Part shown: positions 7,639 through 16,507 of the stretch, piece after piece
How positions within the stretch are numbered: position 1 is the first letter of the stretch
Layout: each line of letters begins with the position of its first letter
Assembly: GCA_018883545.1 (NCBI GenBank)
Contig: JAHLEH010000001.1
Coordinates: forward strand, 310,001 to 374,000
Length of the DNA: 64,000 nt
Direction of reading: 5' to 3'
DNA from: Marixanthotalea marina
GTDB lineage: Bacteria; Bacteroidota; Bacteroidia; Flavobacteriales; Flavobacteriaceae
Notes under the pieces: generated by a model
Databases searched by the model: none
Told to the model about the DNA's origin: nothing
Seen by the model: the letters and a program-made list of their open reading frames with translations, nothing else
Translations under genes and position numbers: made by a program

Positions 7639-8923
7639 TTTTCAATAATAAAATAAGGTATCCAACAATGGCCGATACAATAGAGCCTATTAAAACCCCA
7701 ATCTTGGCAGAATCAATGTATTTTGGACTATCTGCAAATGCTAAAGTTGAAATAAAAATAGCCATGGTAAAACCAATACCAGCTAAAAACGAAACACCTA
7801 TTATATGGTTTGTTGAAATATTGTTAGGGATAGTGATTATCTTGATTTTCTTTGCCAAGAAAACCACGAGTGAAATACCTACACTTTTACCAATAACCAA
7901 GCTTATAGCTATATTAACAATTAAATTTAAATCTAAAGGAACGCTACTGTCAATCACAAAACCTGCGTTGGCCAGGGCAAATATGGGAATAATCCAGTAG
8001 GCAACCCAGTCGTGCAAATTATGCTCTAGGTGTTGTAATGGCGATTGGTATTTGTTGGTCCAATCTTCTAAATTATCAATTTCCTGTATTTGTTCTTTAG
8101 ACAGAAGTGGTTTTTGTAAAACAGTTGCCTTTTTAATGTTATCTGTAATAACGGTTAAATTATCAATAAACTCATCTGTTTTAATTTTTTGGTTTATAGG
8201 AACTGAAAAAGCCAATAAAACACCCGCAAGTGTAGGATGAATACCTGCTTTTAAGAACAATGTCCAAATAACAACTGCAAAAGCAATACCTAGATATTTA
8301 GAATAGTATCCTTTGTATGAAACAAGGTAAAGAAAAGCTAGCAAGGCAAGAGCTATTAAAAGCAATGAAAATTTAATTTGACCGCTATAAAACAAGGCAA
8401 TTACCAAAACAGCACCTAGGTCATCAACTATTGCAAAAGCAATCAAGAAAACTTTTAAGCTTAAAGGCACTTTGTTTCCAAGAAGCTTTAGGACGGCTAG
8501 TGAGAAAGCAATATCTGTAGCCATAGGGATACCCCACCCTTTTAGGGTTTCAGGGTTTTTATTCAAAATAAAAAATAGTGCAACAGGTATTATCATACCA
8601 CCAATAGCACCAACGAGAGGGAAGGCTATTTTTTTAACGGAATTTAATTCACCGATTAAAAATTCACGTTTAATCTCTAGGCCAATTAAAAAAAAGAAAA
8701 TAGCCATGAGACCGTCGTTAACCCATAGAATCAATGGTTTGTGCAATTCAAAATGTTGGGTCGTAAAGCCAATTTTATATTGCCACAGTGATTGATAGCT
8801 TTCTGAAAAAGGCGAATTGGCCCATGCTAATGCAAGAATAGTTGCTATCATCAAAAGGATACCACTAAAACTTTCAATCTTTACAAATTTTTGAAAAGGC
8901 GATAAGATTTTTTCTGGTATCAT
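7619..8923 (-). CDS. nhaA: Na+/H+ antiporter NhaA
   Basis: A 434-residue inner-membrane antiporter with about 12 hydrophobic segments, which exports sodium in exchange for protons. The ion-binding motif with paired aspartates is present (AFAIVDDLGAVLVIALFYSG), as are the early loop MAIFFFLIGLEIKREFLIGEL and the late segment IPIFALANAGF. It sits inside the heme operon between hemE and hemF, 13 bp after hemE, with its end overlapping hemF by 20 bp. A functional link to heme synthesis is not known and may only reflect shared transcription. Confidence 0.95.
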   Translation of the reverse strand: MIPEKILSPFQKFVKIESFSGILLMIATILALAWANSPFSESYQSLWQYKIGFTTQHFELHKPLILWVNDGLMAIFFFLIGLEIKREFLIGELNSVKKIAFPLVGAIGGMIIPVALFFILNKNPETLKGWGIPMATDIAFSLAVLKLLGNKVPLSLKVFLIAFAIVDDLGAVLVIALFYSGQIKFSLLLIALALLAFLYLVSYKGYYSKYLGIAFAVVIWTLFLKAGIHPTLAGVLLAFSVPINQKIKTDEFIDNLTVITDNIKKATVLQKPLLSKEQIQEIDNLEDWTNKYQSPLQHLEHNLHDWVAYWIIPIFALANAGFVIDSSVPLDLNLIVNIAISLVIGKSVGISLVVFLAKKIKIITIPNNISTNHIIGVSFLAGIGFTMAIFISTLAFADSPKYIDSAKIGVLIGSIVSAIVGYLILLLKNERQVS

Positions 8924-8935
8924 GTTTAATTGGTT

Positions 8936-9958
8936 TTAGCTTTTGTATTCTTTTACAGCATCAATAAATGCTTTGGCTTTTTCTAAAGGAATGTTAGGCA
9001 AAATGCCATGGCCTAAGTTAACAATGTATTTATCCTTACCAAAATCATTAATCATTTGATGCACCATTTTTTTGATTTCTGCAGGAGGGGACAACAATCT
9101 GGCAGGATCAAAATTACCTTGCAATGTTATGTTTCCACCCGTTAAATATCTGGCGTTCCTTGCAGAGCAAGTCCAATCAATTCCTAGAGCAGAAGCATTG
9201 GATTTTGCCATTTCGTGCAGGGCAAACCAACAGCCTTTTCCAAAAGCAATAACAGGGGCATCGTCTTTTAGGGCTTCAATAATTTGGTTGATGTATTGCC
9301 ATGAAAACTCTTGGTAATCTACTGGGGATAGCATACCACCCCAAGAATCGAATACTTGAACGGCATCAACCCCTGCTTTCACCTTTTCTTTTAGATAGGC
9401 AATGGTAGTATCGGTTATTTTTTGAAGCATTAAATGGGCTGCCACTGGATTGGTGAAACAGAATTCTTTGGCCTTATCAAAACTTTTGCTGCCTTGTCCT
9501 TGTACACAGTAGCATAAGATAGTCCATGGTGAGCCTGCAAAACCAATTAAAGGTACTTCGTCATTCAACAATTCTTTGGTTGCTTTGATGGCTTGATATA
9601 CATAGTCAAGTGCTTCGGTAACGTCTGGAACAATCACATTATCCACGTCTTTTGCAGAACGAATAGGGTTTGGCAGATAAGGTCCAAAATTAGGTTTCAT
9701 CTGTACCTCTATATTCATAGCTTGAGGAATAACCAAAATATCGCTAAACAAAATGGCAGCGTCCATACCATACCTACGAATTGGCTGCACTGTTATTTCG
9801 CTTGCTAACTCAGGCGTTTGGCAACGGGTAAAGAAATCGTATTTTTCACGAAGAGCCATAAATTCAGGTAAATAGCGCCCCGCTTGACGCATCATCCAAA
9901 CAGGTGGCCGTTCAACAGTTTCGCCTTTTAGTGCTCTTAAAAATAAATCGTTTTTCAT
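8936..9958 (-). CDS. hemE: Uroporphyrinogen decarboxylase
   Basis: A 340-residue cytoplasmic enzyme that removes the four acetate carboxyls of uroporphyrinogen III to give coproporphyrinogen III. Family landmarks are [15 protein letters not shown] near the N-terminus, [16 protein letters not shown] in the middle, and the C-terminal [14 protein letters not shown]. The length is normal. It lies in the minus-strand heme cluster, downstream of the four-helix-bundle gene and 13 bp upstream of nhaA. Confidence 0.96.
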   Translation of the reverse strand: MKNDLFLRALKGETVERPPVWMMRQAGRYLPEFMALREKYDFFTRCQTPELASEITVQPIRRYGMDAAILFSDILVIPQAMNIEVQMKPNFGPYLPNPIRSAKDVDNVIVPDVTEALDYVYQAIKATKELLNDEVPLIGFAGSPWTILCYCVQGQGSKSFDKAKEFCFTNPVAAHLMLQKITDTTIAYLKEKVKAGVDAVQVFDSWGGMLSPVDYQEFSWQYINQIIEALKDDAPVIAFGKGCWFALHEMAKSNASALGIDWTCSARNARYLTGGNITLQGNFDPARLLSPPAEIKKMVHQMINDFGKDKYIVNLGHGILPNIPLEKAKAFIDAVKEYKS

Positions 9959-10000
9959 ATTTAGCTATTCGCTATTAGCAATTGGCTTTTAGCCTGCTTA

Positions 10001-10357
10001 TTAGCTGTTTTTTATTTTATTAATTAAACTGTTTATCATTTTTGCTTCTCTTTCGATGGATTCAAAAACGACTTCTAAATCTTTTGTTTCTAAAAATCCT
10101 AATTCTTGACAAATAGTTAGCTGTGTTTCAACTTCAAATAAAGAACCTAAAGAAATTTCTAAAAACCGTTTAAACTCTATTTCGCTGTTTCGGCTGCAGC
10201 CTTCTGCTATATTTGAAGGAACTGAAACGATAGCTCTTGTTATTTGACTTTTTAAACCGAATTTTTCCTCAACGGGTAACATAATAGTAATTTTATAAAC
10301 TTGTTTTACAAGCGAAATCCCATTATTCCATATATCTAGTTTTCTAAAATCTCTCAT
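10001..10357 (-). CDS. Four-helix-bundle protein (23S rRNA intervening-sequence protein family)
   Basis: A 118-residue, probably all-helical protein. It matches the S23/four-helix-bundle family by the pattern MRDFRKLDIWNNGISLVKQVY at the start, then SQITRAIVSVPSNIAEG and the C-terminal helices. Members were first described inside intervening sequences of 23S rRNA genes, but many copies, like this one, are free-standing; the molecular role is unknown, and the fold is shared with Avd proteins of diversity-generating retroelements. It interrupts the hemCD-hemE spacing and is bounded by simple repeats on both sides, which suggests a small mobile or transferred insertion. Confidence 0.88.
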   Translation of the reverse strand: MRDFRKLDIWNNGISLVKQVYKITIMLPVEEKFGLKSQITRAIVSVPSNIAEGCSRNSEIEFKRFLEISLGSLFEVETQLTICQELGFLETKDLEVVFESIEREAKMINSLINKIKNS

Positions 10358-10368
10358 ATTTTATTTTT

Positions 10369-10403
10369 GCCAACAGCCAACAGCCAACAGCCAACAGCCA
10401 ACA
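10369..10403. repeat. Tandem heptamer repeat, 5 x GCCAACA
   Basis: Five perfect head-to-tail copies of GCCAACA directly follow the hemCD stop codon (on the minus strand) and precede the four-helix-bundle gene. The similar word GCTAATGGCCAAT continues into the hemCD end, and GCTATTAGCAATTGGC lies at the other flank of the gene (about 9962-9990). Confidence 0.9.
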
Positions 10404-10404
10404 G

Positions 10405-11985
10405 CTAATGGCCAATATAATATTCATTAACCAAATCTATCACGCTTTCAACCGTTGGTACTTTTGCTACCCTCACATCCTCAAAATGTTTTTTTGCTTC
10501 TTTGGCGGTGGTTTCACCAATACAAAATGCAACGCCTTTAGCAATATTTTCCCTCACGTAGCTTTGTACGGTTGAAGGACTGTAAAACATAACACCTTCA
10601 ACAGAATCATTAAGTTTAATGCCGTCAAATTTAGTTTGATAGGCCTCTATTTCATTCACTTTAATGTTGTTTTTTTCTAGAATGGTTGGCAGGTCATCCA
10701 ATCTTAAGTTACTGCAAAAGTAAGTAACCTCTGTGCCTTCCATATATTCAACGAGATACTGGGCTAATTTTTTTGCGTTTTTTTCTGAATGGGTCACCTT
10801 GCCAATTCTTTTTTCCACCAATTGTTTGGTGCGCCTGCCTACACAATAAATGTTTTTAAACTGAAGCTCGATAGCCGAATAGTTTGTCAACAATGCCTCA
10901 ACGGTATTTTTGCTGGTAATGATAACGTTTTTAATTTCATTTTTTAAAAACCGGGGATGAATTCTATTAAAGCTAATTTTAATAAAGTCACTACTATCTG
11001 TCTTAACTTTTTCATCGAATAAAGATTTTTGACCTTCGGTAAGCGATTTTGTAGAATAAATATTGGTTTTTATTTGCGATTTTTTGATGGTGTCCATTAA
11101 GCGTTTGCCACCACGTTCTATAATGTAATTAGCACAATAGTTGGCAATATCTTTATGTTCTCCTAATTTTTTAACACGGGTAACATCAATTCGTTTTGTG
11201 CCATCGGTACTTAGTAAAACACCTTTAAAATTAACTTCTTCATTTTTAATATAGGCCAACGCCCCAATAGGTGCTGTACAACCACCTTCCAGTTTATTTA
11301 AAAATTCGCGTTCTATGCTAGTGCAAATCTCTGTTTCTTCGTGGTTCAGTTCCTTGCAAATATTCAGTACTTCCTCATTTTCCTTTAAGGCAGCCACCAT
11401 GATGGTACCTTGTGCAGGCGCAGGAATCATCCAATCTAAATTGATGGCTTCTTCAGGGCGGAGGCCTATTCGGCCTATGCCTGCAGCTGCAAAAATAGCA
11501 CCGTTCCAATCGTTATCTTCCAGTTTCTGCAAGCGTGAATTTACATTGCCCCTTAAATCTACAACTGTATGGGTTGGGTACCTGTTAAGCCATTGTGCTT
11601 TTCTGCGTAAGCTTCCGGTAGCAATAACAGCTTCTTGGGATGCTAAAAACTCTTCATTGTTTTTAAAAACCAAGGTATCGTTTACATTGCCCCTTTTTAA
11701 TACGGCAGCTTGTACAATGCCTTTGGGTAACATAGTTGGCACATCTTTTAGGGAATGTACCGCAATATCTATATCGTGGTTTAGCATGGCAATGTCTAGT
11801 GTACGGGTAAAAATACCAGTAATGCCCAATTCGTAAAGTGGTTTGTCTAAAACAATATCGCCGGTAGATTTTACGGGAACCAATTGTGTTTTGTGTCCTA
11901 GTTTTTCAAGTTGGCTTTGTACTATTTTGGCTTGCCATAAAGCCAATTCACTATCACGGGTACCTATTCTTATAATGTTAGACAT
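10405..11985 (-). CDS. hemCD: Fused porphobilinogen deaminase / uroporphyrinogen-III synthase
   Basis: A 526-residue bifunctional protein. Residues 1 to about 300 are hydroxymethylbilane synthase (HemC), which polymerizes four porphobilinogens; the dipyrromethane cofactor cysteine is C236 in LEGGCTAPIGA, and the catalytic D81 lies in AVHSLKDVPT. Residues about 320-526 form a HemD-type uroporphyrinogen-III synthase that closes the ring, with weak sequence conservation as usual. Separate hemC and hemD genes are the more common state elsewhere, so the fusion channels product directly to the cyclizing enzyme. It is located 3 bp after a small ORF downstream of hemA. Confidence 0.94.
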   Translation of the reverse strand: MSNIIRIGTRDSELALWQAKIVQSQLEKLGHKTQLVPVKSTGDIVLDKPLYELGITGIFTRTLDIAMLNHDIDIAVHSLKDVPTMLPKGIVQAAVLKRGNVNDTLVFKNNEEFLASQEAVIATGSLRRKAQWLNRYPTHTVVDLRGNVNSRLQKLEDNDWNGAIFAAAGIGRIGLRPEEAINLDWMIPAPAQGTIMVAALKENEEVLNICKELNHEETEICTSIEREFLNKLEGGCTAPIGALAYIKNEEVNFKGVLLSTDGTKRIDVTRVKKLGEHKDIANYCANYIIERGGKRLMDTIKKSQIKTNIYSTKSLTEGQKSLFDEKVKTDSSDFIKISFNRIHPRFLKNEIKNVIITSKNTVEALLTNYSAIELQFKNIYCVGRRTKQLVEKRIGKVTHSEKNAKKLAQYLVEYMEGTEVTYFCSNLRLDDLPTILEKNNIKVNEIEAYQTKFDGIKLNDSVEGVMFYSPSTVQSYVRENIAKGVAFCIGETTAKEAKKHFEDVRVAKVPTVESVIDLVNEYYIGH

Positions 11986-11988
11986 TTA

Positions 11989-12192
11989 TTAAAGTTCTAA
12001 TTTTAATGTTAGTAAGTTCATTTGCCCATAAATTGTTAATAAAACTAATCGTTTTTCTGAAATTTTAGCCAGATTAAGTATAATTAAAGTAAAAACGAGT
12101 GCAAAAAAAATAAGCAGATAATATGGTTTGGAGTTGTCGTTAATTATAGAGTCAAGATCAAAAAGCGATAAAAAACAGACAATCACATTCAT
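11989..12192 (-). CDS. Small hydrophobic protein between hemA and hemCD
   Basis: A possible 67-residue protein with one clear hydrophobic segment (PYYLLIFFALVFTLIILNLA, about residues 23-42). It fits tightly into the hemA-hemCD gap, with 9 bases after the hemA stop and 3 before the hemCD start, which is what a real operon gene would show. No known family was recognized. The alternative is a chance open frame. Confidence 0.4.
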   Translation of the reverse strand: MNVIVCFLSLFDLDSIINDNSKPYYLLIFFALVFTLIILNLAKISEKRLVLLTIYGQMNLLTLKLEL

Positions 12193-12201
12193 TAACTAAT
12201 T

Positions 12202-13464
12202 TTAAACAGTTGTTTTCTTATCATCTAACTGAAATACCTTTTTAATAAGTTCTAAGCTTTCATCTGTAGACATATCATCATTTTTAAGATGATGGGCAAA
12301 ATGATTGGTGATTTTTTGAACGATATTGTTGCTTATTAACTCAGCCTGAACTTCATTAAAATCAGAAAGTTTCTTGCGTTGGGTATCCAATTCAGATGAA
12401 GCAAAATCGAGCAACTTATACTTTAGAGCCTTTATGGTGGGAGCAAATTTCCTGGTTTCTAACCAATCATTAAACTCGTTTTTTACCTCTTCGATAATCG
12501 CTTCGGCATTTGGTATGTGCGCCTTTCTTTTTTCTAAAGTTTCGTCTGTTATTTGGGAAAGATGATCTAGGTGAACGAGTTTTACGTTAGGTAAATCCTC
12601 AACATTTTCATCCACATTTTTTGGAATGGACAAATCCAATATTAAAAGTGGCTTTTTGTTCTGGACAATATGTTTGTCTATGGTTGGTCGTTGTGCGCCT
12701 GTAGCTACTATTAAAATATCGGATGAGTTTATTTCCTCTTGTAGGTCGGCATAATCCTTTACAATCAGGTTGAACTTTCCGGCAATTTGTTCGGCTTTAC
12801 CTTTGGTTCTGTTTATTAAGGTAATATGTTCATTTTGAGTATGCTTCACAAGGTTTTCGCACGTATTTCTACCAATTTTACCAGTACCAAAAAGTAAAAT
12901 GTTTTTGTTCTTAATATCTTCAACAGTATTGAAGATGTATTGAACAGAAGCAAAGGATACTGAAGTTGCTCCAGACGACAAATTCGTTTCTGTTTTAATA
13001 CGTTTGCTTGCTTGAATTACAGCATTAACCAAGCGTTCTAAGAACGGGTTTAATAATTCGTTCTTTCTTGAAAGTTTTGCGCTTATTTTTAGCTGACTTA
13101 TAATTTCGAAATCTCCTAAAATTTGGCTGTCCAATCCAGAGCCCACACGAAACATGTGCGCAATAGCTTCTTTGTTTTTGTAGATATAGGCAAATTCCTG
13201 AAACTCTTCAACCGTACCTTTGGTATTGTCGCAAAGCAATTTTATAAGCTGGTAGGGGTGTTGCGCAAAACCATAAATTTCGGTTCGGTTGCAGGTAGAG
13301 GTAACAACCAAACTTTCAACACCTTCATTTTTGGCTTGATTGAGTAATGCTTTTTTAGCATCTTCGTCTAAACTAAAGCGTCCCCTTATGTCGGCATCGG
13401 CTTTTTTATAGCTTAAACCAATGGCATAAAAGTAATTACTTCTTGATATATTGTATTTTTGCAT
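12202..13464 (-). CDS. hemA: Glutamyl-tRNA reductase
   Basis: A 420-residue enzyme that reduces glutamyl-tRNA to glutamate-1-semialdehyde with NADPH, the first committed step of the C5 heme pathway. The catalytic cysteine C58 lies in VVTSTCNRTEIYG, the NADPH-binding Rossmann motif is NILLFGTGKIGRNTCENL, and the C-terminal helical dimerization domain is complete. It leads the minus-strand heme cluster and diverges from an AraC-type regulator gene, with a perfect 9-bp inverted repeat in the shared control region. HemL (the aminomutase) is not in this window. Confidence 0.96.
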   Translation of the reverse strand: MQKYNISRSNYFYAIGLSYKKADADIRGRFSLDEDAKKALLNQAKNEGVESLVVTSTCNRTEIYGFAQHPYQLIKLLCDNTKGTVEEFQEFAYIYKNKEAIAHMFRVGSGLDSQILGDFEIISQLKISAKLSRKNELLNPFLERLVNAVIQASKRIKTETNLSSGATSVSFASVQYIFNTVEDIKNKNILLFGTGKIGRNTCENLVKHTQNEHITLINRTKGKAEQIAGKFNLIVKDYADLQEEINSSDILIVATGAQRPTIDKHIVQNKKPLLILDLSIPKNVDENVEDLPNVKLVHLDHLSQITDETLEKRKAHIPNAEAIIEEVKNEFNDWLETRKFAPTIKALKYKLLDFASSELDTQRKKLSDFNEVQAELISNNIVQKITNHFAHHLKNDDMSTDESLELIKKVFQLDDKKTTV

Positions 13465-13571
13465 GCTCTACCTGAAAATTGCGAAAGCAAATGTATAGGG
13501 ATGTTTATAAAAAAAATAACGCTGAAAGAACTTTTAGTGTCGTTTGTGGTTTTTTAGGTATTTTTATAGTG

Positions 13572-13595
13572 AAAATATGATATTTGTCATATTTT
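13572..13595. promoter_or_regulatory. Inverted repeat in the hemA/AraC divergent promoter region
   Basis: Perfect 9-bp inverted repeat AAAATATGA-N6-TCATATTTT in the 190-bp gap between hemA (minus) and the AraC gene (plus). Its position suggests a regulator-binding site that controls one or both directions, with the adjacent AraC protein the obvious candidate. Confidence 0.45.
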
Positions 13596-13654
13596 AGCAT
13601 ATAAAATGGGGGTTTTCGGCGTATTAATTTAAAACGAATCTAAATAACAAAGTT

Positions 13655-14554
13655 GTGATTGTAGAAAACAGAGACATAAAAAATAACGCTATAGGTACTT
13701 TTGATGAAACAAAAGTAGATGCAGGATTTTTGGTGTTAACTTATAAAAACGACGAAGCATTTCCGCAAACTGTTGTTAAAGAGGTAAATAATGATTTTAT
13801 TCAATTTCACTTTTGCGTAAAAGGCTCTAGTAAATTTGTTTTTAATGAAGGCAGATATGCATTAAACATTGTAGAGGAAAACTCGTTGTTGCTTTACAAT
13901 CCACAAAGGGAATTGCCCATAAATTTAGAGTTAAGTGCCAATTCTTGGATGGTTTCTATTCTGATTTCCATTAAAAAATTCCACAGTTTGTTTTCTCAAG
14001 AAGCCGATTATATTTCATTTTTAAATGAAGACAATAAAGATAAAAAGTATTATAAAGATGGCGTTATTTCGCCTTCAATGGCCATAGTTCTTAATCAATT
14101 GATTAATTTCAATCTTAATAAGTCTATCAAAGGACTCTATTTTAGGGGTAAGGCTTACGAGTTACTAAGTCTTTATTTTAATAGAAGTGAAGAGGCCGAT
14201 GTGGAGCAATGCCCGTTTTTAGTAGATGAAACAAATGTTATTAAAATAAGGAAAGCAAAAGAAATTATTATAGCCAAAATGGCCGAACCGCCTACCTTAC
14301 AGGAACTTTCGGATGAGGTTGGTTTAAACCTAAAGAAACTTAAGGAAGGCTTTAAGCAAATATATGGCGATTCGGTATTTAGTTTTTTATTCGATTATAA
14401 AATGGAAGTAGCCAGAAAATTGTTGGAGTCTGGTGAAAACAATGTGAACGAAGTGGGTTTAAAGGTCGGCTACAGTACGGCCAGTCATTTTATTGCAGCT
14501 TTTAAAAAGAAATACGGCACCACGCCAAAAAAATATATTTTATCCTTAAATTAA
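13655..14554 (+). CDS. AraC family transcriptional regulator of the heme locus
   Basis: A 299-residue protein with an N-terminal sensor region (about residues 30-170) and a C-terminal AraC-type double helix-turn-helix (about residues 200-297: LQELSDEVGLNLKKLKEGFKQIYG, then VNEVGLKVGYSTASHFIAAFKKKYGTTPKKY). The start is a GTG at 13655; no ATG gives a comparable N-terminus. It diverges from hemA and runs towards hemH, so regulation of heme or iron genes is the natural inference. The ligand is unknown. Confidence 0.88.
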   Translation: MIVENRDIKNNAIGTFDETKVDAGFLVLTYKNDEAFPQTVVKEVNNDFIQFHFCVKGSSKFVFNEGRYALNIVEENSLLLYNPQRELPINLELSANSWMVSILISIKKFHSLFSQEADYISFLNEDNKDKKYYKDGVISPSMAIVLNQLINFNLNKSIKGLYFRGKAYELLSLYFNRSEEADVEQCPFLVDETNVIKIRKAKEIIIAKMAEPPTLQELSDEVGLNLKKLKEGFKQIYGDSVFSFLFDYKMEVARKLLESGENNVNEVGLKVGYSTASHFIAAFKKKYGTTPKKYILSLN

Positions 14555-14573
14555 ACTTTAAATAATTAAGCAA

Positions 14574-14735
14574 ATGAAATATTTAACCCCAGAAATTGAA
14601 GCTTTATCTAAAAGTGCCAATTCTAAATCGTTGGTCAGGCCAAACGTTTCTTGCGGTATTTTTCAAGACTGCGATTATAATGAAGCACGGCCTCAATTAT
14701 ACCATCAACAGAAAATAGAAAAAGAGAACGAATAA
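14574..14735 (+). CDS. 53-residue hypothetical protein
   Basis: A short open frame 19 bp after the AraC gene and 18 bp before the ThuA-like gene, in the same direction. The protein begins MKYLTPEIEALSK, contains SCGIFQDCD in the middle (two cysteines five residues apart) and ends in a charged tail. No signal peptide or membrane segment is seen. Tight spacing and polar, protein-like composition support a real gene; it was not assigned to any family. Confidence 0.5.
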   Translation: MKYLTPEIEALSKSANSKSLVRPNVSCGIFQDCDYNEARPQLYHQQKIEKENE

Positions 14736-14753
14736 AAAGTTCAATCAACATTT

Positions 14754-15464
14754 ATGAGAGTTATTTTAATTTTAGCCATTGCGGTTTTTGCAACTGTTAG
14801 CCATGCACAGGAAGAGGTATTGGTTTTCACAAAAACGGCAGGCTATAGGCACGAGTCTATTGAAACAGGTGTTCAAGCTTTAAAGGAATTAGGGGAGGAT
14901 AATAATTTTCAAGTTACACAAACAGAAGACGCTAACCTTTTTAATATAGAAACTTTAAAGCAATATGGGGTGGTTGTATTTTTAAGTACAACCCAAGATG
15001 TTCTAAACGAAACCCAAGAAAAAGCCTTTAAGGCTTACATAAATAATGGCGGTAGTTTTATGGGTATTCATGCGGCTACTGATACCGAATTCGATTGGGA
15101 ATGGTATGGCAAATTGGTTGGGGCCTATTTTGTAAACCACCCAAGGCCAGCAAAAGCCAAACTTAAAGTAGTAAACAGTAGTCACCCTTCTACAAAACAT
15201 TTGTCAGAAGTATGGGAGCATTTTGATGAATGGTACAATTTCAAATCTATAAGTAGCGATATTAATGTGCTGTTGGAATTAGATGAGACTTCTTATAGAG
15301 GAGGCACAAATGGTGATTTCCACCCCATTGCATGGTATCAAGAGTTTGATGGCGGACGCATGTTTTACACAGGTTTGGGGCATACCAAAGAATCTTACCA
15401 AGACCCTACTTTTAGGCAACATTTATTAGGGGGCATTATGTATTGTTTGAAAAAGAAATTATAA
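14754..15464 (+). CDS. ThuA-domain secreted protein
   Basis: A 236-residue protein with an N-terminal signal peptide (hydrophobic to about residue 17, ending in SHAQ) and a single ThuA domain (trehalose-utilization protein-like, class I glutamine-amidotransferase fold). Typical segments are VLVFTKTAGYRHESIETGVQAL, VVVFLSTTQDVLN, and YINNGGSFMGIHAATDTEFDWEWYGKLVGAYFVNHP; the C-terminus has the GGRMFYTGLGHTKESY pattern. Related domains occur in sugar-dehydrogenase-linked and glycoside-related proteins; the activity here is unknown. It is inserted between the AraC gene and hemH. Confidence 0.87.
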   Translation: MRVILILAIAVFATVSHAQEEVLVFTKTAGYRHESIETGVQALKELGEDNNFQVTQTEDANLFNIETLKQYGVVVFLSTTQDVLNETQEKAFKAYINNGGSFMGIHAATDTEFDWEWYGKLVGAYFVNHPRPAKAKLKVVNSSHPSTKHLSEVWEHFDEWYNFKSISSDINVLLELDETSYRGGTNGDFHPIAWYQEFDGGRMFYTGLGHTKESYQDPTFRQHLLGGIMYCLKKKL

Positions 15465-15472
15465 AATCGCAA

Positions 15473-16507
15473 ATGAAAAAAGGCGTTTTACTTGTAAATC
15501 TGGGGTCGCCAGATAGCTACGACCCAAAAGATGTAAAAAAATATTTAGGGGAATTTTTAATGGACGAGCGTGTTATCGATATTCCCTTAGTCGCTAGAAC
15601 AGCCCTGGTAAAGGGTATTATTTTAAAAACACGGCCCAAGCAATCGGCGGCAGCCTACAAAAAAATATGGTGGAAAGAAGGCTCTCCTTTAATTGTAATC
15701 TCAGAAAAGCTTCAAAATAAAATCCAACAGCAAGTTGAAGTGCCTGTGGCGCTGGCCATGCGCTATGGCAGTATGACCATTAAAAAAGGCTTGCAGGAAT
15801 TGGTAGATAAAGGGGTAGAAGAGGTTTTGCTTTTTCCATTATATCCTCAGTTTGCCATGGCAACTACGGAGACCATTTTGGTTTTGGCCGAAGAAATTCG
15901 TCAGGAGTCTTTCCCTAATTTAAAAATAGAATCGGTTCCCGCATTCTACAACAAGCCAGATTACATAGAAGTACTTTCAAATTCAATAAAAAATCATTTA
16001 AAAGGGAAAAACTATGAGCATTTATTGTTTTCGTACCATGGTGTTCCCGAAAGGCATATCAGGAAAAGTGATGTTACTAAATCACATTGTAAAATAGATG
16101 GTCAATGTTGTGTAACGCCATCAAAAGCACATGCATTTTGCTACCGCCACCAGTGTTTGGAGGTTACCAGATTGGTGGCTGAAAAATTGCAGCTTAAGGA
16201 AGGCTCATATTCAACATCTTTTCAATCTAGACTAGGATTCGACCCTTGGCTGTTACCCTACACAGATAGAACTATTGAACGCTTGGGTAAAAGCGGTGTA
16301 AAGAATATGGCCATTGTAACGCCTGCTTTTGTGAGCGATTGTTTGGAAACCTTGGAAGAAATAGCTATGGAAGGTCAAGAAATTTTCCATGAAGTGGGAG
16401 GCAAAGAATTTACCACGGTGCCTTGTTTGAACGATGATGACGAATGGGTGGCGCTCCTTTCAAAATGGATTGAAGCATGGGAATCTTCTAAAAAAGAATT
16501 GGTGTAA
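15473..16507 (+). CDS. hemH: Ferrochelatase
   Basis: An enzyme of about 344 residues that inserts Fe2+ into protoporphyrin IX (or coproporphyrin in other lineages), the last heme step; membrane-associated. It opens with GVLLVNLGSPDSYDPKDVKKYL. The metal/porphyrin histidine is in LLFSYHGVPERHIRKSD, followed by a cysteine-rich loop (CKIDGQCC, then C and C within about 20 residues) that could hold an iron-sulfur cluster as in some bacterial ferrochelatases. The start at 15473 is preferred, because the upstream in-frame ATG at 15443 lies within the ThuA gene and precedes the conserved N-terminus. Its stop overlaps the MATE gene start (TAATG). Confidence 0.95.
   Translation: MKKGVLLVNLGSPDSYDPKDVKKYLGEFLMDERVIDIPLVARTALVKGIILKTRPKQSAAAYKKIWWKEGSPLIVISEKLQNKIQQQVEVPVALAMRYGSMTIKKGLQELVDKGVEEVLLFPLYPQFAMATTETILVLAEEIRQESFPNLKIESVPAFYNKPDYIEVLSNSIKNHLKGKNYEHLLFSYHGVPERHIRKSDVTKSHCKIDGQCCVTPSKAHAFCYRHQCLEVTRLVAEKLQLKEGSYSTSFQSRLGFDPWLLPYTDRTIERLGKSGVKNMAIVTPAFVSDCLETLEEIAMEGQEIFHEVGGKEFTTVPCLNDDDEWVALLSKWIEAWESSKKELV

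Noticed and set aside
10001-10357. Four-helix-bundle gene as Avd of a diversity-generating retroelement
   Set aside because: There is no reverse transcriptase, template repeat or variable repeat nearby; the protein is of the free-standing S23 type.
10369-10403. Five GCCAACA repeats as a CRISPR array
   Set aside because: The repeats are 7 bp, directly adjacent without spacers, and no cas gene is present.
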